Below, piece after piece: positions 33,353 to 42,740 of a DNA stretch of 64,000 nucleotides. The stretch comes from Micropruina sonneratiae (GTDB lineage Bacteria > Actinomycetota > Actinomycetes > Propionibacteriales > Propionibacteriaceae): positions 310,001 to 374,000 of the forward strand of contig NZ_JAPDHX010000003.1 of NCBI RefSeq assembly GCF_025972045.1, written 5' to 3'. A program made the translations under genes and the position numbers. Each line of letters opens with the position of its first letter. Positions within the stretch are counted from its first letter, which is position 1. The notes below the pieces were generated by a model. The model ran no database searches and was not told the DNA's origin. It saw nothing but the letters and a program-made list of their open reading frames with translations.

Positions 33353-33397
33353 CAGGTGTGATCGTCCACCCTCAGCAGCGTGGCGTACCTTGACGCC

Positions 33398-33913
33398 ATG
33401 GAACCCGACGATGCGGTCCCGGGGACGCGTTCCTCACCCGAGCGCCGAGAGACCCCGGCCGAGCGGCTGGACCGCAATTGGTCCGAGTTGCTGCAGGAGT
33501 TGCGGGTCACCCAGACCGGCATCCAGATCCTCACCGGCTTTCTGCTGATCCTGCCGTTCCAGGCGCGCTTCGTCGACCTGTCGCCGGCCCTGGTGGGCAT
33601 CTTCCTGGCGGCCGTCCTGCTCGCCGCGCTCGCCACCGGGCTCGTGCTCGCCCCGGTCACCGCGCATCGGCTGCTGTTCCGTCGCCACGAGAAGGACGTC
33701 CTGGTCAACCTGGGCGGGGTGATGGCGAAGGCCGGACTGGTCTGCCTCGCGCTGACCGTGGGCCTGGTCGCAACCCTGGTGGTCGGGCTGGTGGCCGACC
33801 TGACCGCCGGCCTGATCGCCGGGGGCTGCCTGGTGGCCGTCTTCGGAGTGCTCTGGCTCGGGGTGCCGCTGGCGCTGGTCCGCCGCAAGCGCGACCGGAC
33901 GCCCTACGTGTAG
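33398..33913 (+). CDS. DUF6328 family membrane protein
   Basis: A 171-residue protein. WSELLQELRVTQTGIQILTGFLLILPFQARF followed by AHRLLFRRHEK is the conserved core of DUF6328, a four-helix actinobacterial membrane family of unknown function. Three further hydrophobic segments follow (VGIFLAAVLLAALATGLV, ALTVGLVATLVVGLVADL, CLVAVFGVLWLGVPLALV). ATG 33398 is preferred; a GTG 18 bp upstream is possible. Confidence 0.8.
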   Translation: MEPDDAVPGTRSSPERRETPAERLDRNWSELLQELRVTQTGIQILTGFLLILPFQARFVDLSPALVGIFLAAVLLAALATGLVLAPVTAHRLLFRRHEKDVLVNLGGVMAKAGLVCLALTVGLVATLVVGLVADLTAGLIAGGCLVAVFGVLWLGVPLALVRRKRDRTPYV

Positions 33914-33989
33914 CGTCCGGTCGGCAGTCGAACCGTGCCGGCAGGGCCACCGCTACATTGTGCGGCTGTCACCGATGGGGGAGGAACCC

Positions 33990-35456
33990 TTGTTCAGTTT
34001 CCTGGCCGACTGGACGTGGTGGGTGGCGGTCGCCTTCGTGCTCGACATGGTGGTGCGCGTCGTGGCGATCGTCGTCATTCCCCGCAACCGGCGCCCGATG
34101 TCAGGCATGGCGTGGCTGCTGGCGTTCTTCTTCGTGCCCTCGATCGGGGTGATCCTGTTCCTGCTGATCGGCAACCCACAGCTGCCGGCCGAGCGGCGCC
34201 GCAAGCAGGTGGCGATCAACGACCACATCCGTGAAGTGACCTCCGGCGTCGAGTTCGGCACCCTGCGGTCGGACGCCCCGACCTGGTTCGACTCGCTGGT
34301 CACGCTCAACGTCAACCTCGGAGCCCTGCCGCTGACCGGCGACAACGACGCCCGGCTCTACTCCGACTACGCCGAATCCATCGAGGCGATGGCCGAGGCG
34401 GTCCGCAGGGCCGGCCGCTACGTGCACGCCGAGTTCTACATCCTGCAGGCGGACGCCGCCACCGACGTGTTCTTCGCGGCGCTCGAGGAGGCGGCGGCGC
34501 GCGGCGTCGAGGTCCGCGTCCTGCTCGACCACTGGGCCAACCGCAGCAAGCCCTACTACAAGCAGACCCTGGCGCAGCTGGACGCGATGGGCGCGAGTTG
34601 GCGGCTGATGCTGCCCGTGATGCCGTTGAAGGGTCACTACCAACGACCCGACCTGCGCAACCACCGCAAGCTGCTCGTGGTCGACGGCGAAGTCGCCTTC
34701 ACCGGCTCGCAGAACCTGACCGATTCCACCTACAACCTGCCGGTCAACATCCGCCGCGGGCTGCACTGGGTCGACCTGATGGTGCGCCGCGACGGCCCGG
34801 TGGTGGCCAGCGTCAACGCCGTCTTCCTCGGCGACTGGTACAGCGAGACCAACGAAATCCTGCCCGAGGAACGCGATCTGCTCGGCGCCACCGACGGTCC
34901 GGGCGATCTGGACTGCCAGGTCGTGCCGTCCGGTCCCGGGTTCGAGTTCCAGAACAACCTGAAGCTGTTCACCGGCCTGCTGTACGCGGCCCAGCAGCGG
35001 ATCATCATCGTCTCGCCCTACTTCGTGCCCGACGAGGGTCTGATGCTGGCCATCACCACCGCCTGCCAGCGCGGGGTCCGGGTCGAGCTGTTCGTGTCGG
35101 AGGAGGGCGACCAGGCCATCGTCTACCACGCCCAGCGCAGCTACTACGAGGCGCTGCTGCGGGCCGGTGTGGTGATCTGGATGTACCGGCGTCCGTTCAT
35201 CCTGCACTCCAAGTCGATGACCATCGACGACGAGGTGGCGATCATCGGCTCCAGCAACATGGACATGCGCTCGTTCGGCCTCAACCTGGAGATCTCGCTG
35301 CTGGTGCGCGGCTCGGAGTTCGTCGATCAGCTGCGCGAGGTCGAGGCGCAGTACCGGGCGAACTCGCGCGAGTTGACCCTGGCCGAATGGCTGCAGCAGC
35401 CGCTGCGCTCCACCGTGCTCGACAACCTCGCCAGGCTGACCTCGGCCCTGCAGTAG
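33990..35456 (+). CDS. cls: Cardiolipin synthase (phospholipase D family)
   Basis: A 488-residue protein that joins two phosphatidylglycerol molecules into cardiolipin. Two N-terminal transmembrane helices (WTWWVAVAFVLDMVV, GMAWLLAFFFVPSIGVILFL) precede two HKD motifs: HRKLLVVDGEVAFTGSQN and HSKSMTIDDEVAIIGSSNMD. TTG 33990 is preferred because GGGGGAGGA lies five bases before it and the first helix follows. ATG 33975 and GTG 33960 are in frame, but 33975 overlaps the ribosome site. Confidence 0.92.
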   Translation: MFSFLADWTWWVAVAFVLDMVVRVVAIVVIPRNRRPMSGMAWLLAFFFVPSIGVILFLLIGNPQLPAERRRKQVAINDHIREVTSGVEFGTLRSDAPTWFDSLVTLNVNLGALPLTGDNDARLYSDYAESIEAMAEAVRRAGRYVHAEFYILQADAATDVFFAALEEAAARGVEVRVLLDHWANRSKPYYKQTLAQLDAMGASWRLMLPVMPLKGHYQRPDLRNHRKLLVVDGEVAFTGSQNLTDSTYNLPVNIRRGLHWVDLMVRRDGPVVASVNAVFLGDWYSETNEILPEERDLLGATDGPGDLDCQVVPSGPGFEFQNNLKLFTGLLYAAQQRIIIVSPYFVPDEGLMLAITTACQRGVRVELFVSEEGDQAIVYHAQRSYYEALLRAGVVIWMYRRPFILHSKSMTIDDEVAIIGSSNMDMRSFGLNLEISLLVRGSEFVDQLREVEAQYRANSRELTLAEWLQQPLRSTVLDNLARLTSALQ

Positions 35457-35469
35457 GAGCCCGGTCGGC

Positions 35470-38400
35470 TCAGCCCTCCGGCTGCTCCAGCCTCGCCTTC
35501 TCGGACGCCGCGGCGCGCCGGGCGGCGCGGCGGTCGCGTCCGTTCTGTCGCCAGTTCTCGAGCAGGTCGTACAGCACCGGCACGAGGATCAGCGTCAGGA
35601 TCGTCGACGACACCAGGCCACCGATCACCACGATCGCCAGCGGCTTGGACACGAACACTCCGCCACCGGTCAGGCCCAGGCTCATCGGCACCAGGGCGAA
35701 GATGGTGGCCAGCGCGGTCATCACGATGGGCCGCACCCGCAACCTCGCACCTGCCGCGATGGACGCCTCGATGCCGGCACCCGATCGGCGTTTCTGGTTG
35801 ATCAGATCGATGAGCACGATCGCGTTGGTGACCACGATGCCGATCAGCATGAGCAGGCCGATCATCGATGGGATGCCCAGGGCGGTGTCGGTGAGCAGCG
35901 ACAACCCCAGCGCACCGGTCGCCGCGAACGGGATCGACACCAGCAGGATCAGCGGCTGCAGCAGGGAACCGAAAGTCGCGACCATGATCAGGTAGACCAC
36001 GGCGATCGCGACCACCATCGCCAGGCCCAGCTGTGCGAAGGACTCCTGCTGCTGCTGCGACACCCCGCCGATCCGGACGGTGACCCCGTTGGGCAGATCG
36101 AGGGCCGCCAGTCCGTTGGTGATCGCGGTGGTGGTGGCACCCAGGTCGGACGACTCCGAGCTGCCGGTGATCGTGGCCGCCCTGGTGCCGTCGACCCGGG
36201 TGACCGTCGAGGGCGCCTGGGTGACGCTCACCTTGGCCACGTCGGACAGCGCAACCGGGTCGGCGGTCGCGTCACCGGCCGCCTTGCTGTCGTCGGTGAT
36301 CGACTGCTGCTGCGCCTGGGCGTCCAGCGTCTTCTGCCGCTGCTCGGCCAACGCCTCCAGCTGCTTGTCCACCGAACTCACCCCCGAGCGGGCCTGGGCG
36401 AGCGCCGAGCTGAGCTGCGCGACCTGGTTGGCCGCGCCCGAGACCTGCTGGCTGAGCTGGTACACCGAGGCCGGCAGCGGGGTGCAGCGCGGGTCGGCGG
36501 GATTGGTGGCGCACACCGTGGGCAGGCTCTGCTGCAGCGCGCCGAGCTGGCGCTGCAGCTTCGCGAGCCTGGAGCGTGCGCTCTTCAGCTGCGAGTTCAG
36601 GTTCCGGCGAGCCTTGACGGCGTCGGCCCGGCTGTCGCGCAGTGCCTCCACCTGGTCGTTGTAGGCCTTGGTGGCGTCCCGCTTCGACTGGGCCGAGAGC
36701 CTGTCGGACCGCTTCTGCACCTTGTCGGCGGCGTCCGACTTGGCGTTGGCGTTCATCAGCTGGGTGACCGGCAGTTTGATGCCGCGCAGTTCCTCGACCG
36801 ACCGCACCGGCTTGCGCGAGCGGAGGTAGACGTTGAGCGTCGTGTCGCCCTGGGCCAGCGTGCCGATCAGCTGGCCGCGGACGGCGCGGGCGACGTCCTG
36901 GCCGATGCCCGCCTGGGTCATGCCCAGCTTGGCGGCCTTGGCCTCGTCGACGTCGACCGACAGCATGTCGCGCGCGTCAGCGAGGTCGCTGGTCACGTTG
37001 GTCAGGCCGCCGATTCCCTGCATCATCGCCAGCACCTGCTGGTTGGCCGCCTCGAGGGCGTCGGGGTCGGAGCTCTCCACGTACACCACGACGCCGGAGC
37101 TGGTGTTGCCGGCACCGATCGACACTTCGACCTCGCCCACGTCGGGGCCCAGGTCGGCGATCTGGGTGCGCAGCCGGTCGGCGGTCTCGGTGGCGTCCGC
37201 ACCCGCCTTGAGCGGCGCGGTGAAGTCGGCGCTGTTGGTGTCGCTGGGGGCGGCCAGGAAGACGGCCGAGGAGGAGCCGCCGATGGTGGTCGAGAACGTC
37301 TGCACCGACGGATCGGACGACAGCAGCGCCTCGATCCGCTTCGCGGCCTCGTCGGTCTGCGACAGGCTGGTGCCCGAGGGCAGGGTCTGGCTGATGGTCA
37401 GCGATTCGGTGCCGGTGTTGCCGATGAAGTCGGTCTTCAGCCGCGGCACCAGGGCGAGGGTGCCGGCAAAGATGGCCACGGCGATCAGCAGGGTGATCCA
37501 GCGGTGCGCCAGCGACCAGTTAAGCACCGGCAGGTAGCCGCGTTGCAGCCAGGTGTTGGTCTCGGCCGACGCCCCGCCCGTGTCTTCGCCGGCCCGGTCA
37601 TCCTCGCCGGTCCCGGAGGACGCCCCGGCCGCCGCCCGCTGCTTGGCGGTGGGCCGCATGAACCAGGAGGCGAACACCGGCACCACGGTCAGGGACACGA
37701 ACAGCGAGGCAAGCAGGGCCACCACCGCGGCGACCGCGAACGGCCGGAAGATCTCGCCGGCCTGGCCGCCGACCAGGCCGATCGGCAGGAAGACCGCCAC
37801 CGTGGTCAGGGTCGAGGACGTGACCGCGCCGGCGACCTCGCGCACCGCCCGGGTGATGGACTCCCGGCCGTACTCGCCCTCGCTCTGATGTCGCTTGATG
37901 TTCTCGATCACCACGATCGAGTCGTCCACGACGCGTCCGATCGCCACCGTGAGCGCGGCCAGGGTGAGGATGTTGAGCGTGTAGCCGCCCAGCCACAGCC
38001 CGATCAGCGCGATCAGCAGCGACAGCGGGATCGAGATGGCGGTGATCAGGGTCGGCCGGATCGACCCGAGGAAGAGCAGGATCACCAGCACCGCCATGGC
38101 CAGGCCGATGCCGCCCTCCACCGTCAGGTCGTGGATGGACTGCTCGATGTAGGGGGCCTGGTCGAAGACGGTGACGAATGAGGCGTTGTTGCCCAGCAAC
38201 CGCTCCAGCTCGGGTAGCCGCTCGGCGATGGCGTGGGACACGGTGACCGTGTTGGCGTCCGGGGTCTTGGTCAGCGACAGGGTGAGCGACGTGCGCCCGT
38301 CGACGCGGGAGATGCTGGTGGTCTCGACGGGCTGTTCGGACACGGTGGCCAGCTCGCTCAGCTTCACCGGGCCGTCGGTGCCCTGCACCCGCAGCGCCGC

Positions 38401-39117
38401 GACCTGCTTGGCGGTCGAGAACGTGGTTCCGGTCTGCACATCCAGGTTGGCGGTGTCGGTGCGCATCGTGCCCGACGGGATCGCGGTGGAGTTGGCGGCG
38501 AACAGCTGGGCGATGGTCGAGGGATCGACGCCGTACTCCTGCAGCTTGGACTGCTTGTAGGTGATGACGACCTCGTGTTCCGCCTGGCCGGACACCGCGA
38601 CATCGCGCACCCCGGCGATCGCCCGCAGGTCGGGGGCGACGGTGTCGGTCACCCGCTCCGAGAGGGTGCTCAAATCCTCGTCGGAGGAGAGCGCCAGGAT
38701 CGCCACCGGAATGTCGTCGGTGCCGCCGGTCAGTACCCGCGGGTCGACGTCGTTGGGCAGGGACGCCGCGATCGAATCGACCGCGCTGCGCAGCTTCGTC
38801 GCCATCTCGTCGGCCGCTATGCCGTAGTCCCACTGGACGCTGACCTGGGACACCCCGCTGGAGCTCGTCGAGGTGACCTGGGTCACGCCGTCCACGGCCT
38901 TGACGGCGCTCTCGATCGGCTTGGACACCTGCGCCTCGACGACATCCGGTCCGGCACCGGCGTACACGGTGACGACGCTGCCGCGGGGCACGTCGATGGA
39001 CGGGATCAGCTCCTGCTTGAGCGCGGTCGCTGCGTACACACCGACGCCGATGGTGAGCAGGCTCAATAGCAGGACGACGGTGCGGTGGGCCAGGCTGAGC
39101 TTGGTCAGGCGAACCAC
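35470..39117 (-). CDS. RND-family efflux permease (HAE-1/AcrB-like) with a coiled-coil hairpin insert
   Basis: A 1215-residue RND transporter with twelve transmembrane helices in two repeats. Functional marks: TVAIGRVVDDSIVVIENI with the proton-relay Asp pair in TM4, and GIVVTNAIVLIDLIN in the second half. AcrB-type proteins are about 1030-1050 residues; the excess lies in about 788-955, where two charged Lys/Arg/Ala/Gln heptad-like helices flank CATNPADPRC. This looks like a disulfide-capped helical hairpin placed in the second porter loop. No adaptor or outer-membrane gene is near. Divergent from a MarR gene. Confidence 0.92.
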   Translation of the reverse strand: MVRLTKLSLAHRTVVLLLSLLTIGVGVYAATALKQELIPSIDVPRGSVVTVYAGAGPDVVEAQVSKPIESAVKAVDGVTQVTSTSSSGVSQVSVQWDYGIAADEMATKLRSAVDSIAASLPNDVDPRVLTGGTDDIPVAILALSSDEDLSTLSERVTDTVAPDLRAIAGVRDVAVSGQAEHEVVITYKQSKLQEYGVDPSTIAQLFAANSTAIPSGTMRTDTANLDVQTGTTFSTAKQVAALRVQGTDGPVKLSELATVSEQPVETTSISRVDGRTSLTLSLTKTPDANTVTVSHAIAERLPELERLLGNNASFVTVFDQAPYIEQSIHDLTVEGGIGLAMAVLVILLFLGSIRPTLITAISIPLSLLIALIGLWLGGYTLNILTLAALTVAIGRVVDDSIVVIENIKRHQSEGEYGRESITRAVREVAGAVTSSTLTTVAVFLPIGLVGGQAGEIFRPFAVAAVVALLASLFVSLTVVPVFASWFMRPTAKQRAAAGASSGTGEDDRAGEDTGGASAETNTWLQRGYLPVLNWSLAHRWITLLIAVAIFAGTLALVPRLKTDFIGNTGTESLTISQTLPSGTSLSQTDEAAKRIEALLSSDPSVQTFSTTIGGSSSAVFLAAPSDTNSADFTAPLKAGADATETADRLRTQIADLGPDVGEVEVSIGAGNTSSGVVVYVESSDPDALEAANQQVLAMMQGIGGLTNVTSDLADARDMLSVDVDEAKAAKLGMTQAGIGQDVARAVRGQLIGTLAQGDTTLNVYLRSRKPVRSVEELRGIKLPVTQLMNANAKSDAADKVQKRSDRLSAQSKRDATKAYNDQVEALRDSRADAVKARRNLNSQLKSARSRLAKLQRQLGALQQSLPTVCATNPADPRCTPLPASVYQLSQQVSGAANQVAQLSSALAQARSGVSSVDKQLEALAEQRQKTLDAQAQQQSITDDSKAAGDATADPVALSDVAKVSVTQAPSTVTRVDGTRAATITGSSESSDLGATTTAITNGLAALDLPNGVTVRIGGVSQQQQESFAQLGLAMVVAIAVVYLIMVATFGSLLQPLILLVSIPFAATGALGLSLLTDTALGIPSMIGLLMLIGIVVTNAIVLIDLINQKRRSGAGIEASIAAGARLRVRPIVMTALATIFALVPMSLGLTGGGVFVSKPLAIVVIGGLVSSTILTLILVPVLYDLLENWRQNGRDRRAARRAAASEKARLEQPEG

Positions 39118-39122
39118 GGTTT

Positions 39123-39192
39123 CCCCTTCTACAGCCCCCGAAGGGGAGATTCATGGCGTATCGACAGCCACATCCGTTAGCATAGCCCTAAC
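39123..39192. promoter_or_regulatory. Dyads between the RND permease and MarR genes
   Basis: Two inverted repeats sit in the 95-bp divergent gap. CCCCTTC/GAAGGGG (39123-39129 with 39140-39146) lies near the RND start. GTTAG/CTAAC (39176-39192) lies near the MarR start and resembles MarR-box half sites (TTAG...CTAA). They are likely operators of the adjacent regulator, inferred from position. Confidence 0.5.
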
Positions 39193-39212
39193 TATTTGCG
39201 CAGTAGAAAGCG

Positions 39213-39707
39213 ATGACGGTGCCGTCCTTCCACGCCATGGGGCTCGATGCGGAGCGCGCCGGGTTGGCCTCGGAACTGTTCGAGCTGAACTCGCAGGTGC
39301 ACGACCAGGCCTTCGGGCTGGTGGGGCCGATGCCGATGCCGCCCGACCTGACCATGCAGCAGGTGCGGGTACTCGGACACGTGGTGAAGAGCCCCGGGAT
39401 CACCGGCAACGAACTGGGCGCCACCCTCGGGGTGAGTGCCCCGACCGCCAGCGGCCTGGTCGACCGGCTGGTCGAGAAGGGCCTGGTGACCAGGGTGGAC
39501 GACGTGGTCGACCGTCGCATCCGGCGGCTGCATGCGACCCGGACCGGGCTGGAACTGATGCGTGACATGGACTCGATGTTCGGTCGCGCGCTGGGTGTGG
39601 TGTTGCAGGAGCTGTCCGCCGACGACCTGCGGTTGCTGTGTTCGGGCTCGCGCGCGATGCTCTCCGCGCTCTCCCGGGTCAGTGCCGACCAGGAGCCCGT
39701 CGGCTAG
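39213..39707 (+). CDS. MarR-family regulator divergent from the RND pump
   Basis: A 164-residue winged-helix protein. The DNA-binding core is GNELGATLGVSAPTASGLVDRLVEKG (about 68-92), with wing VDDVVDRRIRRLHATRTG. It is divergent from the RND permease and likely represses it in the absence of inducer. Its stop overlaps the stop of the convergent ThrE-like gene (shared CTAG at 39704-39707). Confidence 0.9.
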   Translation: MTVPSFHAMGLDAERAGLASELFELNSQVHDQAFGLVGPMPMPPDLTMQQVRVLGHVVKSPGITGNELGATLGVSAPTASGLVDRLVEKGLVTRVDDVVDRRIRRLHATRTGLELMRDMDSMFGRALGVVLQELSADDLRLLCSGSRAMLSALSRVSADQEPVG

Positions 39708-40984
39708 TCGTCCGGCTCGACCACCCGCAGCACGTCCTGGGCGCGGGTGTGCGGCATCCGCGTCCAGTGCGGGGTGGGGGAGAGCCACGCCTGGTCGGTG
39801 AGCATCCGGGCGATCACCAGGCCCGCGGCCAGGCCGAGCACGATGCCGAGGCTGACCGAGCCGTTCGCGAGGGCGTCCAGCGGATCCTGGTTGATCATCG
39901 CAACGAGGGCGCGGTAGGTGGACGCGCCCGGGATCATGATCAGCACTGCCGGCACCGACAGGATGATCCGCGGCGTCGCCAGCCGTTGGCTGGTCCAGGC
40001 CGCCAGTAACCCCACCATGGCGGTGGCGGTCGTCGCGCACAGCAGCTCGTTCGCCCCGGCGTCCACCGCGACCAACCGGGGCACGTTCGCGATCGTGCCG
40101 ATCACGGACGCCGCCAGGGCGCTGCGCATCGGGGTGTTGAACGTGATCGCGAAACCCAGGACGCCGACGAAGCTGGCCAGCACCCGCAGCGCCAGCAACG
40201 AGCCGACGCTCAGGTCGGGGCGCAGCAGTGCACCCGGCTCGAGGCCGAACGCGGACGCGGACAGCCACGCCCCGAGCGCGGCGGCCAGCGTGATCATCGT
40301 GGCGTACAACAACCGGGAGATCCCGGACCCGAAGTCGAACCTGGCCAGGTCGAGCGCCGCGGTGAGCAGCGGGAAGCCCGGCACCAGGAACAGGATCGCC
40401 GAGGTGAAGGCCGCCCCGTGCAGGGGCTCGGGGCCCATACCGGGCAGCAGCGCGAAGACGTCGGCGAGGAACAGGAAGGTCATGCAGGCCAGGGCCGAGG
40501 CCAATGCGATCGAGGCGAGCTGATTGAGCCGGAAGCGACGCTGGATCAGTACCAGCGCCAGCTTGCCCAGGCCGGCGGCCAGCCCAGCCGCCAGGCACTC
40601 CGGCCAGCGCCCGTTGTTGAGAAAGGCGAAGGCCGTGCAGGCGGCCGCCGCACCCGCCACCACGGCACCGGACGGATACCGCGCGCGGCGCTGTTCGACC
40701 CGGTCGAGCTGGCGTTGCAGGTCGGCCGCCTGCAGTCCCGGCTCGGCGCGCAGCGACACCCGCATCAGGGCCCGGATCCGGTCGGCGTTGACCACCGGCG
40801 GGCCGGTCTCCACCACCTGGGTGCGAAAGGTCCCGAAGGCCCGGGTGGTGGCGACGATCTCGTTGAGGCTGACCTGCGCCTCCAGCTGTTCGATGCCCAG
40901 GGCGGCCGCGACCCGGCCCATCGCCGCCTTCACCCGGTACGAGCCGGTGCCGGCGCCGAGCATCATCATGCCCATCCGGCACAC
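39704..40984 (-). CDS. Second ThrE-type exporter, N-terminus apparently frameshifted
   Basis: A 426-residue ThrE protein, paralogous to the one at 631. MMLGAGTGSYRVKAAMG is near the start, followed by about ten transmembrane segments. The frame opens at ATG 40984, but family similarity continues upstream in another frame: ATG 41042 with MTDPP, then VVLAEKSDAVCRMG. An eight-G run (41027-41034) separates the frames; one G fewer would give a 445-residue protein starting at 41042. Either this start is lost, translation begins at 40984, or the run is a slippery or misread tract. Transport core intact. Confidence 0.8.
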   Translation of the reverse strand: MCRMGMMMLGAGTGSYRVKAAMGRVAAALGIEQLEAQVSLNEIVATTRAFGTFRTQVVETGPPVVNADRIRALMRVSLRAEPGLQAADLQRQLDRVEQRRARYPSGAVVAGAAAACTAFAFLNNGRWPECLAAGLAAGLGKLALVLIQRRFRLNQLASIALASALACMTFLFLADVFALLPGMGPEPLHGAAFTSAILFLVPGFPLLTAALDLARFDFGSGISRLLYATMITLAAALGAWLSASAFGLEPGALLRPDLSVGSLLALRVLASFVGVLGFAITFNTPMRSALAASVIGTIANVPRLVAVDAGANELLCATTATAMVGLLAAWTSQRLATPRIILSVPAVLIMIPGASTYRALVAMINQDPLDALANGSVSLGIVLGLAAGLVIARMLTDQAWLSPTPHWTRMPHTRAQDVLRVVEPDD

Positions 40985-41026
40985 GGCGTCCGACTTCTCG
41001 GCCAGGACGACGGCGGGGTCCTCCGC

Positions 41027-41034
41027 GGGGGGGG
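41027..41034. repeat. G8 homopolymer breaking the ThrE-like start
   Basis: Eight consecutive G on the plus strand lie four codons inside the natural start of the ThrE-like gene. Seven would keep the frame with residues AEDPAVVLAEKSDAV preceding the intact frame. This is the pattern of slipped-strand variation or of a sequencing slip. Confidence 0.6.
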
Positions 41035-41189
41035 TCAGTCATGCCGGCTCCCAGAGATCGACTGTGTGCCCAACGCTGTCACGGACGCGCCGACTGTGCA
41101 CCTGTACGACCGGGCGTCCCAGTACTCGGCAGCCATTACTCGCGCGCAGTACCCGGCACGCTCGTTCTCCGGGCCGACTCTCGCCGGGC

Positions 41190-42062
41190 TCAGCGGGTCA
41201 GGGTTAGGGGCGCGTCGAGGGCCGCCAGCTTGTCCGGGTTCACCACGATCTTGATGCCGCTGACCAGGCCGCCGGCGAGTTCGGTCAGCACTGCGCCGTG
41301 CGGCCTGCCGTCGAGGCGGGTCACCCAGGCGGGGCTGCCGTTGACGATCGCGTGCTCCACCCGGGCGTCGGGGTTCTTTGCGATGATGCCGAGCAGGAAG
41401 CGGGCCACGGCGTCGGCGCCGACGATCGGACGCCGCGCCGCGCTGACCACACCGCCGCCGTCCGAGAGCAGCACCACGTCGGGGGCGAGCACGTCCATCA
41501 GCGCCTGCAGGTCACTGGTCAGCAGCGACCGTTCGAACTCGGCCCTGACTCTTTCGGCGGTCGCACGATCGGTGGTGAAGCGCGGACGCCGGGCCTCGAC
41601 GTGCTGCCGGGCCCGGTGGGCGAGTTGGCGCACGGCGACCGGGGAACTGTCCAGCGCGCTCGTGATCTCGTCGTGGCTGTATCCGAACACCTCGCGCAGC
41701 ACGAACACCGCCCGTTCGCGCGGGCCCAGTGACTCCAGCACGACCAGCAGCGCCAGCGAGACCGACTCGGCCAGCACGACGTCCTCGGCCACGTCGGGCA
41801 CGGTCAGCAGGGGCTCGGGCAGCCACGGGCCCACGTAGTCCTCGCGGCGGCGGGCCAGGGTGCGCAGCCGGTTCAGGGCCAGCCGGGTGGTCACCTGCGC
41901 CAGGTAGGCGCGTGGGTTGGCCACCTCGCCCGGGGGCCGCTGGGACCAGCGCAGGTAGGCCTCCTGGACAACGTCCTCGGCGTCGGCGACCGAACCGAGC
42001 AGTTCGTAGCCAAGGGTGAACAGCAGGGAGCGGTGCCGGTCGAAGACCTCGGCATCCGTCAT
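41190..42062 (-). CDS. ECF41-type RNA polymerase sigma factor
   Basis: A 290-residue sigma-70-like factor. Region 2: YELLGSVADAEDVVQEAYLRW. Region 4: GPRERAVFVLREVFGYSHDEI. A C-terminal SnoaL-like domain carries the ECF41 hallmarks DGGG (about 208) and NPDK (about 278). No anti-sigma gene is present; in ECF41 the C-terminal domain itself controls activity. Its ATG at 42062 overlaps the stop of the carboxymuconolactone-decarboxylase gene, the standard ECF41 partner class. Confidence 0.93.
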   Translation of the reverse strand: MTDAEVFDRHRSLLFTLGYELLGSVADAEDVVQEAYLRWSQRPPGEVANPRAYLAQVTTRLALNRLRTLARRREDYVGPWLPEPLLTVPDVAEDVVLAESVSLALLVVLESLGPRERAVFVLREVFGYSHDEITSALDSSPVAVRQLAHRARQHVEARRPRFTTDRATAERVRAEFERSLLTSDLQALMDVLAPDVVLLSDGGGVVSAARRPIVGADAVARFLLGIIAKNPDARVEHAIVNGSPAWVTRLDGRPHGAVLTELAGGLVSGIKIVVNPDKLAALDAPLTLTR

Positions 42063-42694
42063 GGGCGTGACGGTAGCGAACACGTGGCGGAGAAGCCCTG
42101 CGAAACCAGCCCCAGGGCCGCGTTGAACCGGGATCGCTGATTCTCGATGGCCACCATCATCGCCAGTTCGACCAGGCCGTCGTCGCCCAGCGCGGACCGC
42201 AGCGGTGTCACCTGCTCGTCGGTCACCTGGGGTGGCGTCCGGGTCGCCGCGACGGCGAAGTCGATCACCCGGCGCTCCAACTCGGTCAGGTTGTCGGCCG
42301 TGCGCCAGTCGGGCACCGCGGCCAGCTTGGCCAGATCGATGCCTTCGGCGTCGGCCAGGTGATAGCCGAAGTCGATGCACCAACTGCAGCCGATCTCGGA
42401 CGCCGCCGCCATCACCGCGAGCGCCTTCAGGGTCGGATCCAGCCTGTTGAACCGGGCCACCGTGCGCTCGTGGCCGAAGGTCGCGAACAACACCCGGCGG
42501 TTGTGCGCCAGGGCGTGGGCGTTGTCGAGCTCGCGGCCGTACAGCCGTCGGCCGAGCCACGTGAGGAGGGCGCCGAACGGGCCGGCCGGCGGTTCGATCG
42601 GAACCCGCGCCAGCCGGCGCCGGGTGAGGGTGTCGATGCCCGCGCCGGGCAGGATCGGCGAGCTCTGATGGATATCTGCATCGTTCATACCCAT
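42059..42694 (-). CDS. Carboxymuconolactone decarboxylase/AhpD-like protein, ECF41 partner
   Basis: A 211-residue protein with the AhpD-like core MAAASEIGCSWCIDFGYHLA, which holds a CxxC redox pair and downstream His. Members detoxify peroxides or act on lactones. It is translationally coupled to the ECF41 sigma gene, and in this group the partner's gene is usually the sigma factor's target. Starts at ATG 42694 or 42688. Confidence 0.88.
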   Translation of the reverse strand: MGMNDADIHQSSPILPGAGIDTLTRRRLARVPIEPPAGPFGALLTWLGRRLYGRELDNAHALAHNRRVLFATFGHERTVARFNRLDPTLKALAVMAAASEIGCSWCIDFGYHLADAEGIDLAKLAAVPDWRTADNLTELERRVIDFAVAATRTPPQVTDEQVTPLRSALGDDGLVELAMMVAIENQRSRFNAALGLVSQGFSATCSLPSRP

Positions 42695-42740
42695 GGGACA
42701 CCGCCCGGTCCGGACGCGTGACATCACACGGCCTGAAAGC

